A DNA stretch of 64,000 nt from Pirellulales bacterium (GTDB lineage: Bacteria; Planctomycetota; Planctomycetia; Pirellulales; Lacipirellulaceae): positions 124,001 through 188,000 of the forward strand of contig JAHBXQ010000001.1 in NCBI GenBank assembly GCA_019636345.1. The letters run 5' to 3'. This document shows positions 29,259-38,269 of the stretch, one piece after another. Each line of letters begins with the position of its first letter. Within the stretch, counting starts at the first letter, position 1. Both the position numbers and the translations under genes were made by a program. The notes below the pieces were generated by a model, which did not search any database, was not told the DNA's origin, and worked only from the letters and a program-made list of their open reading frames with translations.

Positions 29259-31540
29259 CCGACCAGCTTGATCGCACTCTGGAGTTCACTTTGCTGGCGC
29301 CGCCGTGGGCGCTCGCGGGAGCGGCGCTTGCCGCGGCGGCTTGGTCGATTGCCAGCTACCGCCGCGAGAGCGCCGCGTTCGGCGGGGGACGATGCGCGGC
29401 GCTGGCCGCGCTGCGCTGCGGGGCGATCGCCGTCCTGGCGACGATGCTCGCCCAGCCTGCATGGCAACGGCGGCGGCTCGACCGCCCGCGGATCGCCGTC
29501 TTGGTCGACCGCAGCGGAAGCATGCTGACAGACGACGCGACGACGGAGAACGCCTCGTCAGAATCGTCGCGGCTCCCCCGCTGGCAGGCCGCGGCCGAGT
29601 GGCTCGACGCCGGGGACAACTCGCTCCTCGCGCAGCTTAAGCGGGACTTCGTCGTCGAACTGCTCGCATTCGACGCGACGGTCGCTCCGCTCGACGCGAT
29701 GCAGATGCACGCCGCCCCGATGCCGGACGTGGGGGACGCGACGCGGCTGGGAGACGCAATAGTCGCCGCGTCGACCCGGTCGGCAACCGTGCCGGCGGCG
29801 ATCGTCGTCGCGACCGACGGCGTCGTGACCGCCGGTCGTTCGTTGGAGGACGCGGCCCTGCGGGCTCAGGCCCTCGGCGTGCCGATCTACGCCGTCGCCG
29901 TCGGCAGCGATCGTCCCCGGCCCGACATCGCGGTCGAGGATCTTGTGATCGAGCCGATCGTGTTCCCAGGGGATCGACTCGACGTCGAGGCTCAAATCCG
30001 CGCCACGGGATATGCCGGCGAGACCGCGCAGGTCGAGTTGGTGATCGATGGCCAGTCGCAGGCCGTCGCCGAAGTCGAACTCCCCTCCGACGGGGCCGCG
30101 GCAACCGCGCGACTGGCCTGGCGCCCCGTGGCGCCAGGGACAGTACGAGTCGCCGTGTCGATCGCTCCCCGCGCCGACGAGTCGCTCGCCGCGAACAACG
30201 TCGCCGAGGGCGTTGTCGCGGTTCGCGCCGAACCGATCCGGGTGTTGCTCGTCGATTCGACCCCGGGGTTCGAGTTACGGGCGCTCAAGAGCCTGTTGGA
30301 GCGCGATCCCGCGCTCGCGTTGAACGTCCTGCTGCAAGACGCCGATCCGGAGTTCGCCGAGGTCGACCGCGCGGCGATCAGTCACTTCCCGCTCACGCGG
30401 ACCGCGCTGCGGGAGTACGATGCCTTCGTGCTGATCGACGTCGATCCCCAGCTCCTGCCGCGGCATGCTTGGGACGAACTGCGCGACTACGTGGCCGACG
30501 AAGGAGCCGGCGTGGCGATTATCGCCGGGCCGCGGTACATGCCGGCGGCCTATCGCGACGTCCCCGCAATGCAAACTTTGCTGCCGCTGACCAGGTTGGC
30601 GCTCAACCCGCTGCGTCTGGAACCGAACGACGCTGTGCCGAGGGCCGTGGTCCCCACGGCGCTCGGAGCCCGTCAGGCGACGCTCGAGATCGGCGCCAGC
30701 CCGGAACAATCGGCCGAGATCTGGCGCCGATTGCCGGGAGCGTGGCGCCGTCTGAGCCCCGTCGAACCCAAGCCGGGCGCCGAGACGCTGGCCGTGTTTG
30801 CGTCCGCTCTGGAGAACTCGGCACAAGCGCAAGCCGAGGATGTCGACGACGAACCGGCGATTCTGCGGCACTACGTCGGCGCCGGCGAGGTCGTGATGCA
30901 CCTGGCTGACGAATCGTGGCGCTGGCGGTGGCGCAACGACGATCGGTACTTCGCCCGCTACTGGGGACAAACCGTTCGCCGGCTAGCCCGCGGTCGCATC
31001 GCGCGGGGGGCGATTCGCATCTCCATCGATCGACGCGAGTACGAACCGGGGGAGTCGGTGCGCGTCCGTGTGCAAGGTCGTCTGCCGGGAGACGAGGCGC
31101 CGCCGGATTCGGTCGAGGTCGAAATCGTCGGCGCCGCGACCACGACGCGGCGGACCAGCCTTGCGCGCATTCCAGGAACCCGCGACCGCTACGAGGGGAC
31201 GATCGCAGGATTGCCGAGCGACGACTACGCCGCGACGCTAGCCGGAGCGCCCGGCGCCGACAATCTGAAAACGCAGTTTTCGGTCGCAGCGCCACTCGGC
31301 GAATTGAGTCGGCTCGCGATCGATTGGGACGCCCTCGCGCGCGCCGCCCGCACGACTGGCGGCCGGTGCTACCGCATTGCCGACGCCGTGACGCTCATGG
31401 CCGATTTGCCACCGCCCGAGCCGACGGTGCTCGAGCGGATGCCCCCCGAACCGCTTTGGAATCGGCCTTGGCTGATCGGACTGTTTTGCCTGTTCGCGGG
31501 GGGCGAATGGTTGCTCCGCCGTCGCAGCGGAATGCTCTAG
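29255..31540 (+). CDS. Membrane vWA protein with GATase-like domain
   Basis: The 761-residue protein has two N-terminal helices (about 14-32 and 43-61), then a vWA domain with IAVLVDRSGSMLTD (DxSGS MIDAS) near residue 78 and ATDGVVTAGRSLED. A beta-sandwich segment comes next (about 220-320), then a GATase-like fold with IRVLLVDSTPGFELRALKSLL. The C-terminal domain (about 570-720) looks like an Ig-like stalk, and a final helix sits near 735-753. It overlaps the BatA-like gene and probably forms a pair with it. A CTAGAATTGA box lies at its 3' end, just before the next gene. Confidence 0.85.
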   Translation: MTDQLDRTLEFTLLAPPWALAGAALAAAAWSIASYRRESAAFGGGRCAALAALRCGAIAVLATMLAQPAWQRRRLDRPRIAVLVDRSGSMLTDDATTENASSESSRLPRWQAAAEWLDAGDNSLLAQLKRDFVVELLAFDATVAPLDAMQMHAAPMPDVGDATRLGDAIVAASTRSATVPAAIVVATDGVVTAGRSLEDAALRAQALGVPIYAVAVGSDRPRPDIAVEDLVIEPIVFPGDRLDVEAQIRATGYAGETAQVELVIDGQSQAVAEVELPSDGAAATARLAWRPVAPGTVRVAVSIAPRADESLAANNVAEGVVAVRAEPIRVLLVDSTPGFELRALKSLLERDPALALNVLLQDADPEFAEVDRAAISHFPLTRTALREYDAFVLIDVDPQLLPRHAWDELRDYVADEGAGVAIIAGPRYMPAAYRDVPAMQTLLPLTRLALNPLRLEPNDAVPRAVVPTALGARQATLEIGASPEQSAEIWRRLPGAWRRLSPVEPKPGAETLAVFASALENSAQAQAEDVDDEPAILRHYVGAGEVVMHLADESWRWRWRNDDRYFARYWGQTVRRLARGRIARGAIRISIDRREYEPGESVRVRVQGRLPGDEAPPDSVEVEIVGAATTTRRTSLARIPGTRDRYEGTIAGLPSDDYAATLAGAPGADNLKTQFSVAAPLGELSRLAIDWDALARAARTTGGRCYRIADAVTLMADLPPPEPTVLERMPPEPLWNRPWLIGLFCLFAGGEWLLRRRSGML

Positions 31541-31610
31541 AATTGACAGTCGCGAATCGCCCGCAACGTCGCGGCTCCTCTCGCAATCGCACTTACGCAC
31601 GCTTGCCGTC

Positions 31611-34600
31611 ATGAACGCCGACATCGCTGAACAACTCGCACGGCTTGCCCGTCGCCAGCAGCGGCGGCGGTTGACGACCATCGGGGGATACGGCCTTGCC
31701 GCAGCAGTCGCGCTGGCCGCAACGCTCGCGCTGACGGATTGGCGGTGGCAGGCTCCCCCCGGCAGCGCGGGGCGGTGGCTTTTGACGACGCTGGGGGCGG
31801 TTGGCGTTGCAACGGCAATCGCGGCCAACATCCGCGTCGCCTGCCGCGGGGCGTCCCCGTTGGAGATCGCCCAATCCATCGATCGCGGTTCCTCCGACGG
31901 AGGCAGCCTCGTCAGCAGCGGGTGGGCGTTCGCCGGCACCGATCCGGACGATCCCCGCGAAGGCTCCGCCGAGTTGCGCCGCTCGGTCGTGCTTCGCGCC
32001 TCGACCTCGCTCGCCTCGCTCGATGTCGGGACAGCGCTTCCGCAGCCGGCGTGGCGCGTCGCGACAGGGGCTGCCGCAGCCAGTTGCGCGGCCGTGGCGC
32101 TCGCGGCTTGGCTGGCGCCGTGGCACTTCGCCGCCGGAGTCGCTCGGCTAGCCGACCCGACCAGCGCGGCCCAGTGGCCGCGGCGGCATGAGTTGCAGTT
32201 CGTCGACGCCCCGACCCTCGTCCCGCGCGGAGGGGAGTTCGTCGTGGTGCTCGTCGATGCGAACGGACCTCTTCCCGATCCTGTGCGATTCGAGCGACGA
32301 TCCTCAGAGTCTGGCCGCGGCGAAGTCGTCGCCGAGCAGTTCGCCGCCCCGAGCGATCGTGTCGAGATCCGCGTCGGCAATGTGCAAGAGTCGTTCGAGT
32401 ACCGCGCGGTCGGCGGCGACGACCGTCGCATGCCGTGGCGAGCGGTCGAAGCGGCGCCGCCGCCGGAGATCCTCGAGTTGCAGATCGAGGTCGCGCCGCC
32501 GCCGTACGCCAATCGGCCGAGCGAACGTCACGGCGGCGAGGCGCGGCTCCTCGCGGGATCGCAAGTCGCGGTCTCCGGACGCCTGTCCGAGTCTGCGACG
32601 AGGGTGCGGATCTTGCCGCCGGAATCGGTCGCCGCTGCGCCGACGCCTATGCAACTCGACGCGGCCGGGTTGCGCTTCATTACGAGCGACGCGGGGTGGA
32701 CGCCCAGCGATTCCGGGAGCTACCGCATCGAAATCGTCACCCGCCGAGGCATGACGGCGATCGCCCGCCGCCGACTGCAACTCGACGTGCAACCCGATCG
32801 ACCGCCGCTCGGCGCCATCGTCGCGCCGGCCGGCGAGTTGGAAACGCTTGCCACGGCGACGATCCCGCTCAGCTATCAGGCAGGGGACGACGTCGGGCTG
32901 GCGGCCGTGGAGGTTGCGGTCGGCGATGCATCCGGCGGAACTGCGACCGAAGCGATGCGCCATCGGGAGTCGATCCCGCTGGCCCTTGCTGCAATTGGCG
33001 ACAGCGATTTGAGCAATCAGGGAGAACGCGCAGTCGGGGTCCACCGTCTGTCGTTGGCCAATGCCGCGGCTGTCGCGGGGGATCAACTTGCGGTGCGGCT
33101 GCGGGTCGTCGACAGCCGCGGGCAGATTGCGTTCAGTTCCCGTCCGCTGGCGATTCGCGTCGTCGGCCGCGACAGGCTCCTCAAGTCGCTCGGGGCCGAT
33201 CTCGACGCCCTGCTCGAGCGGCTGATCGCCGCCGAGGGCGCCCAGCGGGCCGCACACGCCCCCTTCGCGGCGGTCGGCTCCGACGCGATCGACCTTGTCG
33301 CGGTGCGAAACGACCAACACCAGGTTCGCGAGCTGCTGCTCGTCGGCGGCGCCGCGGCGGTTCAGGCGGTCGCCGATCTGCGGTTCCGCTATGCGATCAA
33401 CGACCTGGCCGCGGAACCGGCGGCGCGACAACTGCAATTGCTCGCCGAAAGCCTGGATCGCCCGATCCCGGCCCTGCTTGGGCGGATTGACGGCGCGTTG
33501 GCCGCCGTGAACGACTTTCACCAAGACGATTCTGAGCGAGCCGCTGCGTCGGCCGCTGTCGGCGCAGCTCAGCGAGAATTGCTGGTCTTGCTGGCGGTCG
33601 AGATCAACGCCCTGGCCCGCTGGAGCGAGTTGCAGCAACTCAAGCGCGAACTGACGGCGCTCGTCGATCTCCAACTGGTCGAGCGACGACAGACTGCCGA
33701 ACTGGCTCGCGCGGCCTTGGCAGGGTCCGTGCAGCCGACCGACCGCCAGCGACGCAAGCGAACGATCGCGCAACGGGACGTCGCGTTTCGGCTTGCGGAA
33801 ACTTTCGCACGGTATGGGGACGTCGCAACCCGATTGGCAGCCGATCAACCGACCGACGCCGAGCAATTGCAGCGGATCGCAGCGCTGGCCGTCGAGTTGG
33901 GGGTGCAACCGCTGGCCGCGGCGGCCGCGGAGGACCTCGCCGGAGGCCGCTACGCCAGCGCGACCGAGGCGCAGCAGGGGGTCGTCGAGCGGTTGGAGCG
34001 GCTGCTCGCCGAGTTTGCCGCGTGGGACTTCACAGCGGCGCAGGAGCGGCTGCGAGACCTGCAGTCCGTGCGGCGCGACGCCGGCCGACTGCGGCGGGAC
34101 GTTGAATCGCTTGCGGCCGATCGGTCGGAGACGCGCGATCCGCCGCAGGCCAAGCCATTGCAATCCGCTGCAGCCGAGCGGGCCGCGGCGCTCGCCGAAC
34201 GAACGACGTCCCTTGCTCCCGCGGCGGCTCGGGATCTAGCCGACGCGGCCCGGGAACTGGGCGCGTCGTCAGGCGAGCGGAGCGCTGCGGCCGCAGCGGA
34301 CAAACTCGCGCAGGCCGACGCGAAACTCGCCGACGCCGAAGCGCGGCAGAAGCAACTTGCCGCCGAATTGAAGCTGCGCCGCTTGGCCGGCGAGGTCGAT
34401 CGGTTCCTCTCTCGGGAGCGCGAGGTGATCGCGGGTCTCGGCTCGCTGGACTCGAACGCCGGCGAGGCCGTACGTCGGCCCCTGGCGATCGAACAGGCCG
34501 CGTTGCGCGACGACGTGCTGGCGGCGGCTCGATCGGTCGCCGAACTTGGCGTATTCGCCTTCGCCCTCCGCGCGACGGCGGCCGAGATGGACTCTGCCGC

Positions 34601-34964
34601 TGCGGCGTTGGAGTCGACGACTGAGGGCGCCGAGGCGCTCCCTGCGGCGGAGCGCGCCCTGCGGCGGCTGGAGCAACTGGCCGCGGCGATCGCCGAGCAG
34701 AGCGAAGCGACGCCCCGCGGCGGCGCAACGACCGACGCCGCTCCCGACGCCGAGCGGGCCGCGGAGCGACAGCAGCGGTCGCTTGCCGAGGCGACGGCCC
34801 AACTGCGGTTGCTGCGCGAACTTCAGTCCGAATTGCGAAACCGCACGGCCCAACTTGAACGCGCCGGCGACGAGCGCGGCGAGCTTCCCGAATTGCAGCG
34901 GCAGCAACAAGCCTTGGTCGAACTGGCGCGTGAACTCGCCGAAAAACTGGCGGCGCATGAGTAG
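31611..34964 (+). CDS. Large membrane-anchored coiled-coil protein (DUF4175-like)
   Basis: The 1117-residue protein has three hydrophobic helices near the N-terminus (about 24-44, 52-70 and 146-170), then beta-rich segments (about 190-530), then a very long Ala/Glu/Arg/Gln-rich coiled-coil region to the end. This resembles planctomycete proteins annotated as DUF4175 that accompany MoxR/BatA genes; I am not certain of the family name. It probably spans the periplasm as a scaffold or stalk. It follows the vWA gene after 70 bases. Confidence 0.7.
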   Translation: MNADIAEQLARLARRQQRRRLTTIGGYGLAAAVALAATLALTDWRWQAPPGSAGRWLLTTLGAVGVATAIAANIRVACRGASPLEIAQSIDRGSSDGGSLVSSGWAFAGTDPDDPREGSAELRRSVVLRASTSLASLDVGTALPQPAWRVATGAAAASCAAVALAAWLAPWHFAAGVARLADPTSAAQWPRRHELQFVDAPTLVPRGGEFVVVLVDANGPLPDPVRFERRSSESGRGEVVAEQFAAPSDRVEIRVGNVQESFEYRAVGGDDRRMPWRAVEAAPPPEILELQIEVAPPPYANRPSERHGGEARLLAGSQVAVSGRLSESATRVRILPPESVAAAPTPMQLDAAGLRFITSDAGWTPSDSGSYRIEIVTRRGMTAIARRRLQLDVQPDRPPLGAIVAPAGELETLATATIPLSYQAGDDVGLAAVEVAVGDASGGTATEAMRHRESIPLALAAIGDSDLSNQGERAVGVHRLSLANAAAVAGDQLAVRLRVVDSRGQIAFSSRPLAIRVVGRDRLLKSLGADLDALLERLIAAEGAQRAAHAPFAAVGSDAIDLVAVRNDQHQVRELLLVGGAAAVQAVADLRFRYAINDLAAEPAARQLQLLAESLDRPIPALLGRIDGALAAVNDFHQDDSERAAASAAVGAAQRELLVLLAVEINALARWSELQQLKRELTALVDLQLVERRQTAELARAALAGSVQPTDRQRRKRTIAQRDVAFRLAETFARYGDVATRLAADQPTDAEQLQRIAALAVELGVQPLAAAAAEDLAGGRYASATEAQQGVVERLERLLAEFAAWDFTAAQERLRDLQSVRRDAGRLRRDVESLAADRSETRDPPQAKPLQSAAAERAAALAERTTSLAPAAARDLADAARELGASSGERSAAAAADKLAQADAKLADAEARQKQLAAELKLRRLAGEVDRFLSREREVIAGLGSLDSNAGEAVRRPLAIEQAALRDDVLAAARSVAELGVFAFALRATAAEMDSAAAALESTTEGAEALPAAERALRRLEQLAAAIAEQSEATPRGGATTDAAPDAERAAERQQRSLAEATAQLRLLRELQSELRNRTAQLERAGDERGELPELQRQQQALVELARELAEKLAAHE

Positions 34965-35140
34965 CACGTATAGGACCCGATAACTCACGAGCCGGACCAA
35001 TTCGCGGAGGACGACCCCGGGTGCAAGCGACCTCGCGTAGCGAGTCGCTTGCCGGCGCGTTATGATCGCCGATAAGAGGACCGTCTCCCGATCCGGGGCT
35101 TGTCGCGAGGGAGCCGTCGAACCACGCTCTTGAATTTGTC

Positions 35141-35776
35141 ATGCGATCGCATATCCGATTCTTGACGCCACCGCTTGCGACTTGGCTGCTGCTGCTGCTC
35201 GTCGTGTTCGGCAGCGTCGAGTACGCAGGCGCCGCGACTGCGGCGCCGAAGCCGCTTTCCCCCGGCTGGCGGCGAACGCTGCAACGACCCGCCGCCGCGG
35301 TCGTCGCCGGGCCTGCGGCCGACGCGGCGCTGGGGCCAATTATCGCCGACATGCATGCCGCGGCCGAGGCGCTGGCGGCGCTCGCATCGGTCCCTGCGGC
35401 GGAGCGCTCGCAGCAGGCGGCGCTCGTCAAGCTCGACGCCGCCCTTGCGCAGCTTGAGCGGCAGTGCCAGCAGTCGATGGGGGGGACCTGCTCCAAACCG
35501 GGTTCCGGCCCGCCGAAGCTCAAACCGGGGGGAAAGCCGGGGGGCGCCAACCCCAACCGCTCCGTCGCCGCGACCGGGCAAGGAAACGACGTGCGTGCGT
35601 CGCTCGCCGCGGCCGAGGACTTGGTCCGCGACGTGTGGGGACACTTGCCCGAACGCCAGCGGGACGAACTGCTGCAGCCGCTTCGCGAAGAGTTCCTCCC
35701 CGAGTATGCCGCGGAGATCGAGGCGTATTTCCGCGCGCTGGCTGAACCGGACGCCGACGATCAGGGGGCGTTGTGA
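35141..35776 (+). CDS. Secreted hypothetical protein
   Basis: The 211-residue protein has a signal peptide (about 10-30). A helical stretch follows, then a Gly/Pro/Lys-rich linker around 118-145 and a C-terminal helical segment (VRDVWGHLPERQRDELLQPL). It is not recognised beyond likely periplasmic location. It sits between the coiled-coil protein and the squalene-cyclase-fold protein, and its stop overlaps the GTG start of the latter. I take it as part of the MoxR locus, possibly a small subunit of the same complex. Confidence 0.65.
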   Translation: MRSHIRFLTPPLATWLLLLLVVFGSVEYAGAATAAPKPLSPGWRRTLQRPAAAVVAGPAADAALGPIIADMHAAAEALAALASVPAAERSQQAALVKLDAALAQLERQCQQSMGGTCSKPGSGPPKLKPGGKPGGANPNRSVAATGQGNDVRASLAAAEDLVRDVWGHLPERQRDELLQPLREEFLPEYAAEIEAYFRALAEPDADDQGAL

Positions 35777-36858
35777 ACCGTCGCAACGCCGCTGCAATAC
35801 GCCCCGCGCGGCGGCGCGCGATTCCGCATGCGGCGGTTGTCGCGGCGGTCGCAATCGCCGTAGGAACGATGGCACCGCAGTCGGCGCGGGCTGGCGACGG
35901 GTTGTTCCCCCAATCGGATCTGCTCACCCCCGCCGCTGAGCAGGCGGCAGTTCGCGGTCTGGCATATCTCGTCGAGCGGCAGACGGAGGACGGGGCGTTC
36001 CGCGCAAGTCGTTCCGGGGGGAACGTCGCGATCTGCGGATTGGCCGGCATGGCGATGCTCGCCTCGGGAAGCACGCCCGGTCGCGGGCCGTACGGAGAGG
36101 CGCTAGACCGGTGCCTCGACTATCTGTTGGCCAACGTCAGCGAGTCCGGGGTCGTTCTTGCCCCGACGGCGACGACCAACCAAATCATGTACGAGCACGG
36201 TTTCGCGGCGCTCTTCCTGTGCGAGTGCCACGGCATGGCCGCGCGGAACGACCTGCGTGACAAGATTTCCGACGCGGTGCGCGTGATCGTCGGTTCGCAG
36301 AACGAGGAAGGGGGGTGGCGCTATCGCCCTGCGCCGCGCGACGCCGACGTCTCGGTGACGGTGTGCCAGTTGATGACGCTCCGCGCGGCCCGCAACGCGG
36401 GGATCGCCGTGCCGCGGGAGACGATCGACCGGGGGCTCGACTACGTGAAACTCTGCCAGAACGACGACGGAGGCTTTCGCTATATGCTGACTGCGGGCGA
36501 GGCGACGAGCGAATTCCCGCGCTCCGCCGCGGGGGTCGTCGCGCTCTACAACGCGGGAGTCTACCATGGCGCCGAGATCGATCGCGGTTTGACGTACTTG
36601 GACCAGTTCCGCCCGCAGGCCGAGCGAGAAAACATGGTTCCCCACTACTTTTACGCCCACTACTACGCCGTGCAGGCGATGTGGCACGCCGGAGACGAGC
36701 GCTGGCGCACCTGGTATCCGGCGATCCGCGACGATCTGATGTCGCGCCAGCAGGAGGACGGCTCGTGGCGCGACGGCATCGGCAGCGAGTACGCCACCGC
36801 GATCGCTTGCATCGTGTTGCTTACCCCCAACAACTACTTGCCGATCCTGCAGCGATGA
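35773..36858 (+). CDS. Secreted squalene-cyclase-fold (prenyltransferase-repeat) protein
   Basis: The 361-residue protein has a signal peptide (about 20-40). It then has alpha/alpha-barrel repeats with QxxxGxW-type signatures: RQTEDGAFRA, SQNEEGGWRY, CQNDDGGFRY and RQQEDGSWRD. These QW-like motifs define the squalene-hopene-cyclase/prenyltransferase fold. The DxDD catalytic motif of true cyclases is not seen, and the protein is too short for hopene synthase, so enzyme activity is doubtful; binding or complement-like use of the fold is more likely. It starts with GTG 35773, overlapping the upstream stop, and belongs to the MoxR/vWA locus. Confidence 0.8.
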   Translation: MNRRNAAAIRPARRRAIPHAAVVAAVAIAVGTMAPQSARAGDGLFPQSDLLTPAAEQAAVRGLAYLVERQTEDGAFRASRSGGNVAICGLAGMAMLASGSTPGRGPYGEALDRCLDYLLANVSESGVVLAPTATTNQIMYEHGFAALFLCECHGMAARNDLRDKISDAVRVIVGSQNEEGGWRYRPAPRDADVSVTVCQLMTLRAARNAGIAVPRETIDRGLDYVKLCQNDDGGFRYMLTAGEATSEFPRSAAGVVALYNAGVYHGAEIDRGLTYLDQFRPQAERENMVPHYFYAHYYAVQAMWHAGDERWRTWYPAIRDDLMSRQQEDGSWRDGIGSEYATAIACIVLLTPNNYLPILQR

Positions 36859-36865
36859 CTCTCCA

Positions 36866-38236
36866 ATGAAACGGCTCAAGCGACTTTGCTCTCAGCCATT
36901 TCGCTGCGGATTCCTTCGCCTCCAGGCACAGGGATCGGAACGGATCGACCCGGAAGTCGCCGTCCTGGGCATCCTGCTGGTCGCGACTGGCCTGTTGGGT
37001 CGCGGCGATTCGCATGGTGCGGAACCGGTCCCTCGCGAGCTTGTGCTGCTTGGCGATGCGCGGGTCGTCGCCGTGTGGACGGGAGGCGACGCGGCGAGCG
37101 GGCTCCGATTTCAGACGGCTGCCGAGGTGTCCGCGGTCGAGGCGATCGAGCAGAGGACGCTCGCGCTCGACGACTTCGTCCGGTGGGGGCTCCCGCAGCG
37201 TTGCGCGGCTCGCCGCGAGGTTCGCCTCCGCGACGGATCGCGTCTTCCGCTGGCCGAGTCGTGGCTGGGGCCCGAGCCGTTGACGCTGGCCGGCGACGCC
37301 GCGACGGCGAACGTGGCCGGAGTCGGCGCCGTGACGCTGCGTCGCGGGGAACTCGCCAGTGTCGGCCTCGGCCTCCCCGCCGATCCGGTGCGTCGCGCCG
37401 CGGCTGAACGCCAACTCGCCCGCGCGGCTGCGGGACACGCGGGGCGCGACGTGGTGCTGCTCGCCGCTGGCGACGCCGTGACGGGAACGGTCTGCTCGAT
37501 CGGCCCAGTCCCGGCGCCGGCCAAGGGCGCCCAGATCGACATCGACAGTTCGCTGGGGAGGCTGACGTTGCCGCTCGATCGGATCGTCGGCGTTCGTTTC
37601 GCCGCTGCGACCGAATCGTCGCCGGCCGTCGGCAATGCGCGGTTGTGGATCGCGCTGGCCGAGGGCGCTCGGCTTTCCGCGGCCGACCTGCGCGAGCAGC
37701 CGGACGGCTTCCGCGTTGTCCTGGCCGGCGGAGCCGTGTGCGAACGCATCGACCGCCGCGCAATCGTTGCCATGCAGAGCTTGGCGCCCCGGGTGCGTTA
37801 CCTTTCCGATCTGCCGACGGCCGAGTACGAGCAGTCGCCCGAACTCGCGGCGAGGTGGCCGCTGGTTCGCGACGCGAGCCTCGGCGGAGGGCCGCTGTCG
37901 GTGCGCGGAATGCAGTACTTCAAGGGGGTCGCCCTCCACGCGCCCGCCCGGGTCGAATATGTCGTTCCGGCGGGGGCTGAGCGATTCGTCGCCGCGCCGG
38001 CAATCGAGGACTCCGCCGCCGGCGGAGGAAGCGTTCGCTGCCGGGTGCTCGTGCAACGGGATGACGACGGATCCTGGCAGGCGGCGGCCGAGTCGCCCGT
38101 GCTTCGCGGCGACGACAAGCCGACGTCGATCGTCGTCGAGTTGCTCGGCGCCCGTCGCATCGCCCTCGCAGTCGACGCGGCCGATCGGGGCGACGAACTT
38201 GATCGCGCGGCCTGGCTCGACGCCCGGTTCGAGTAA
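36866..38236 (+). CDS. NPCBM-domain exported protein
   Basis: The 456-residue protein has a signal-like helix (about 29-46). Two beta-rich regions follow (about 55-140 and 190-300). A C-terminal NPCBM module (about 320-456) is recognisable by MQYFKGVALHAPARVEYVVP, a central FVAAPAIED and the terminal DRAAWLDARFE. NPCBM domains bind carbohydrate, often terminal galactosides, in other proteins. It lies seven bases after the squalene-cyclase-fold gene, so it is likely made with it. It may act at the cell surface of the vWA complex; no enzymatic domain is recognised. Confidence 0.82.
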   Translation: MKRLKRLCSQPFRCGFLRLQAQGSERIDPEVAVLGILLVATGLLGRGDSHGAEPVPRELVLLGDARVVAVWTGGDAASGLRFQTAAEVSAVEAIEQRTLALDDFVRWGLPQRCAARREVRLRDGSRLPLAESWLGPEPLTLAGDAATANVAGVGAVTLRRGELASVGLGLPADPVRRAAAERQLARAAAGHAGRDVVLLAAGDAVTGTVCSIGPVPAPAKGAQIDIDSSLGRLTLPLDRIVGVRFAAATESSPAVGNARLWIALAEGARLSAADLREQPDGFRVVLAGGAVCERIDRRAIVAMQSLAPRVRYLSDLPTAEYEQSPELAARWPLVRDASLGGGPLSVRGMQYFKGVALHAPARVEYVVPAGAERFVAAPAIEDSAAGGGSVRCRVLVQRDDDGSWQAAAESPVLRGDDKPTSIVVELLGARRIALAVDAADRGDELDRAAWLDARFE

Positions 38237-38269
38237 GGCTTCCTCCCTAGAGTTGAAGCGTCCCGAGAA

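Noticed and set aside
35773-36858. Functional squalene-hopene cyclase
   Set aside because: QW-like repeats are present, but the protein is about half the needed length, is exported and lacks the DxDD catalytic motif.
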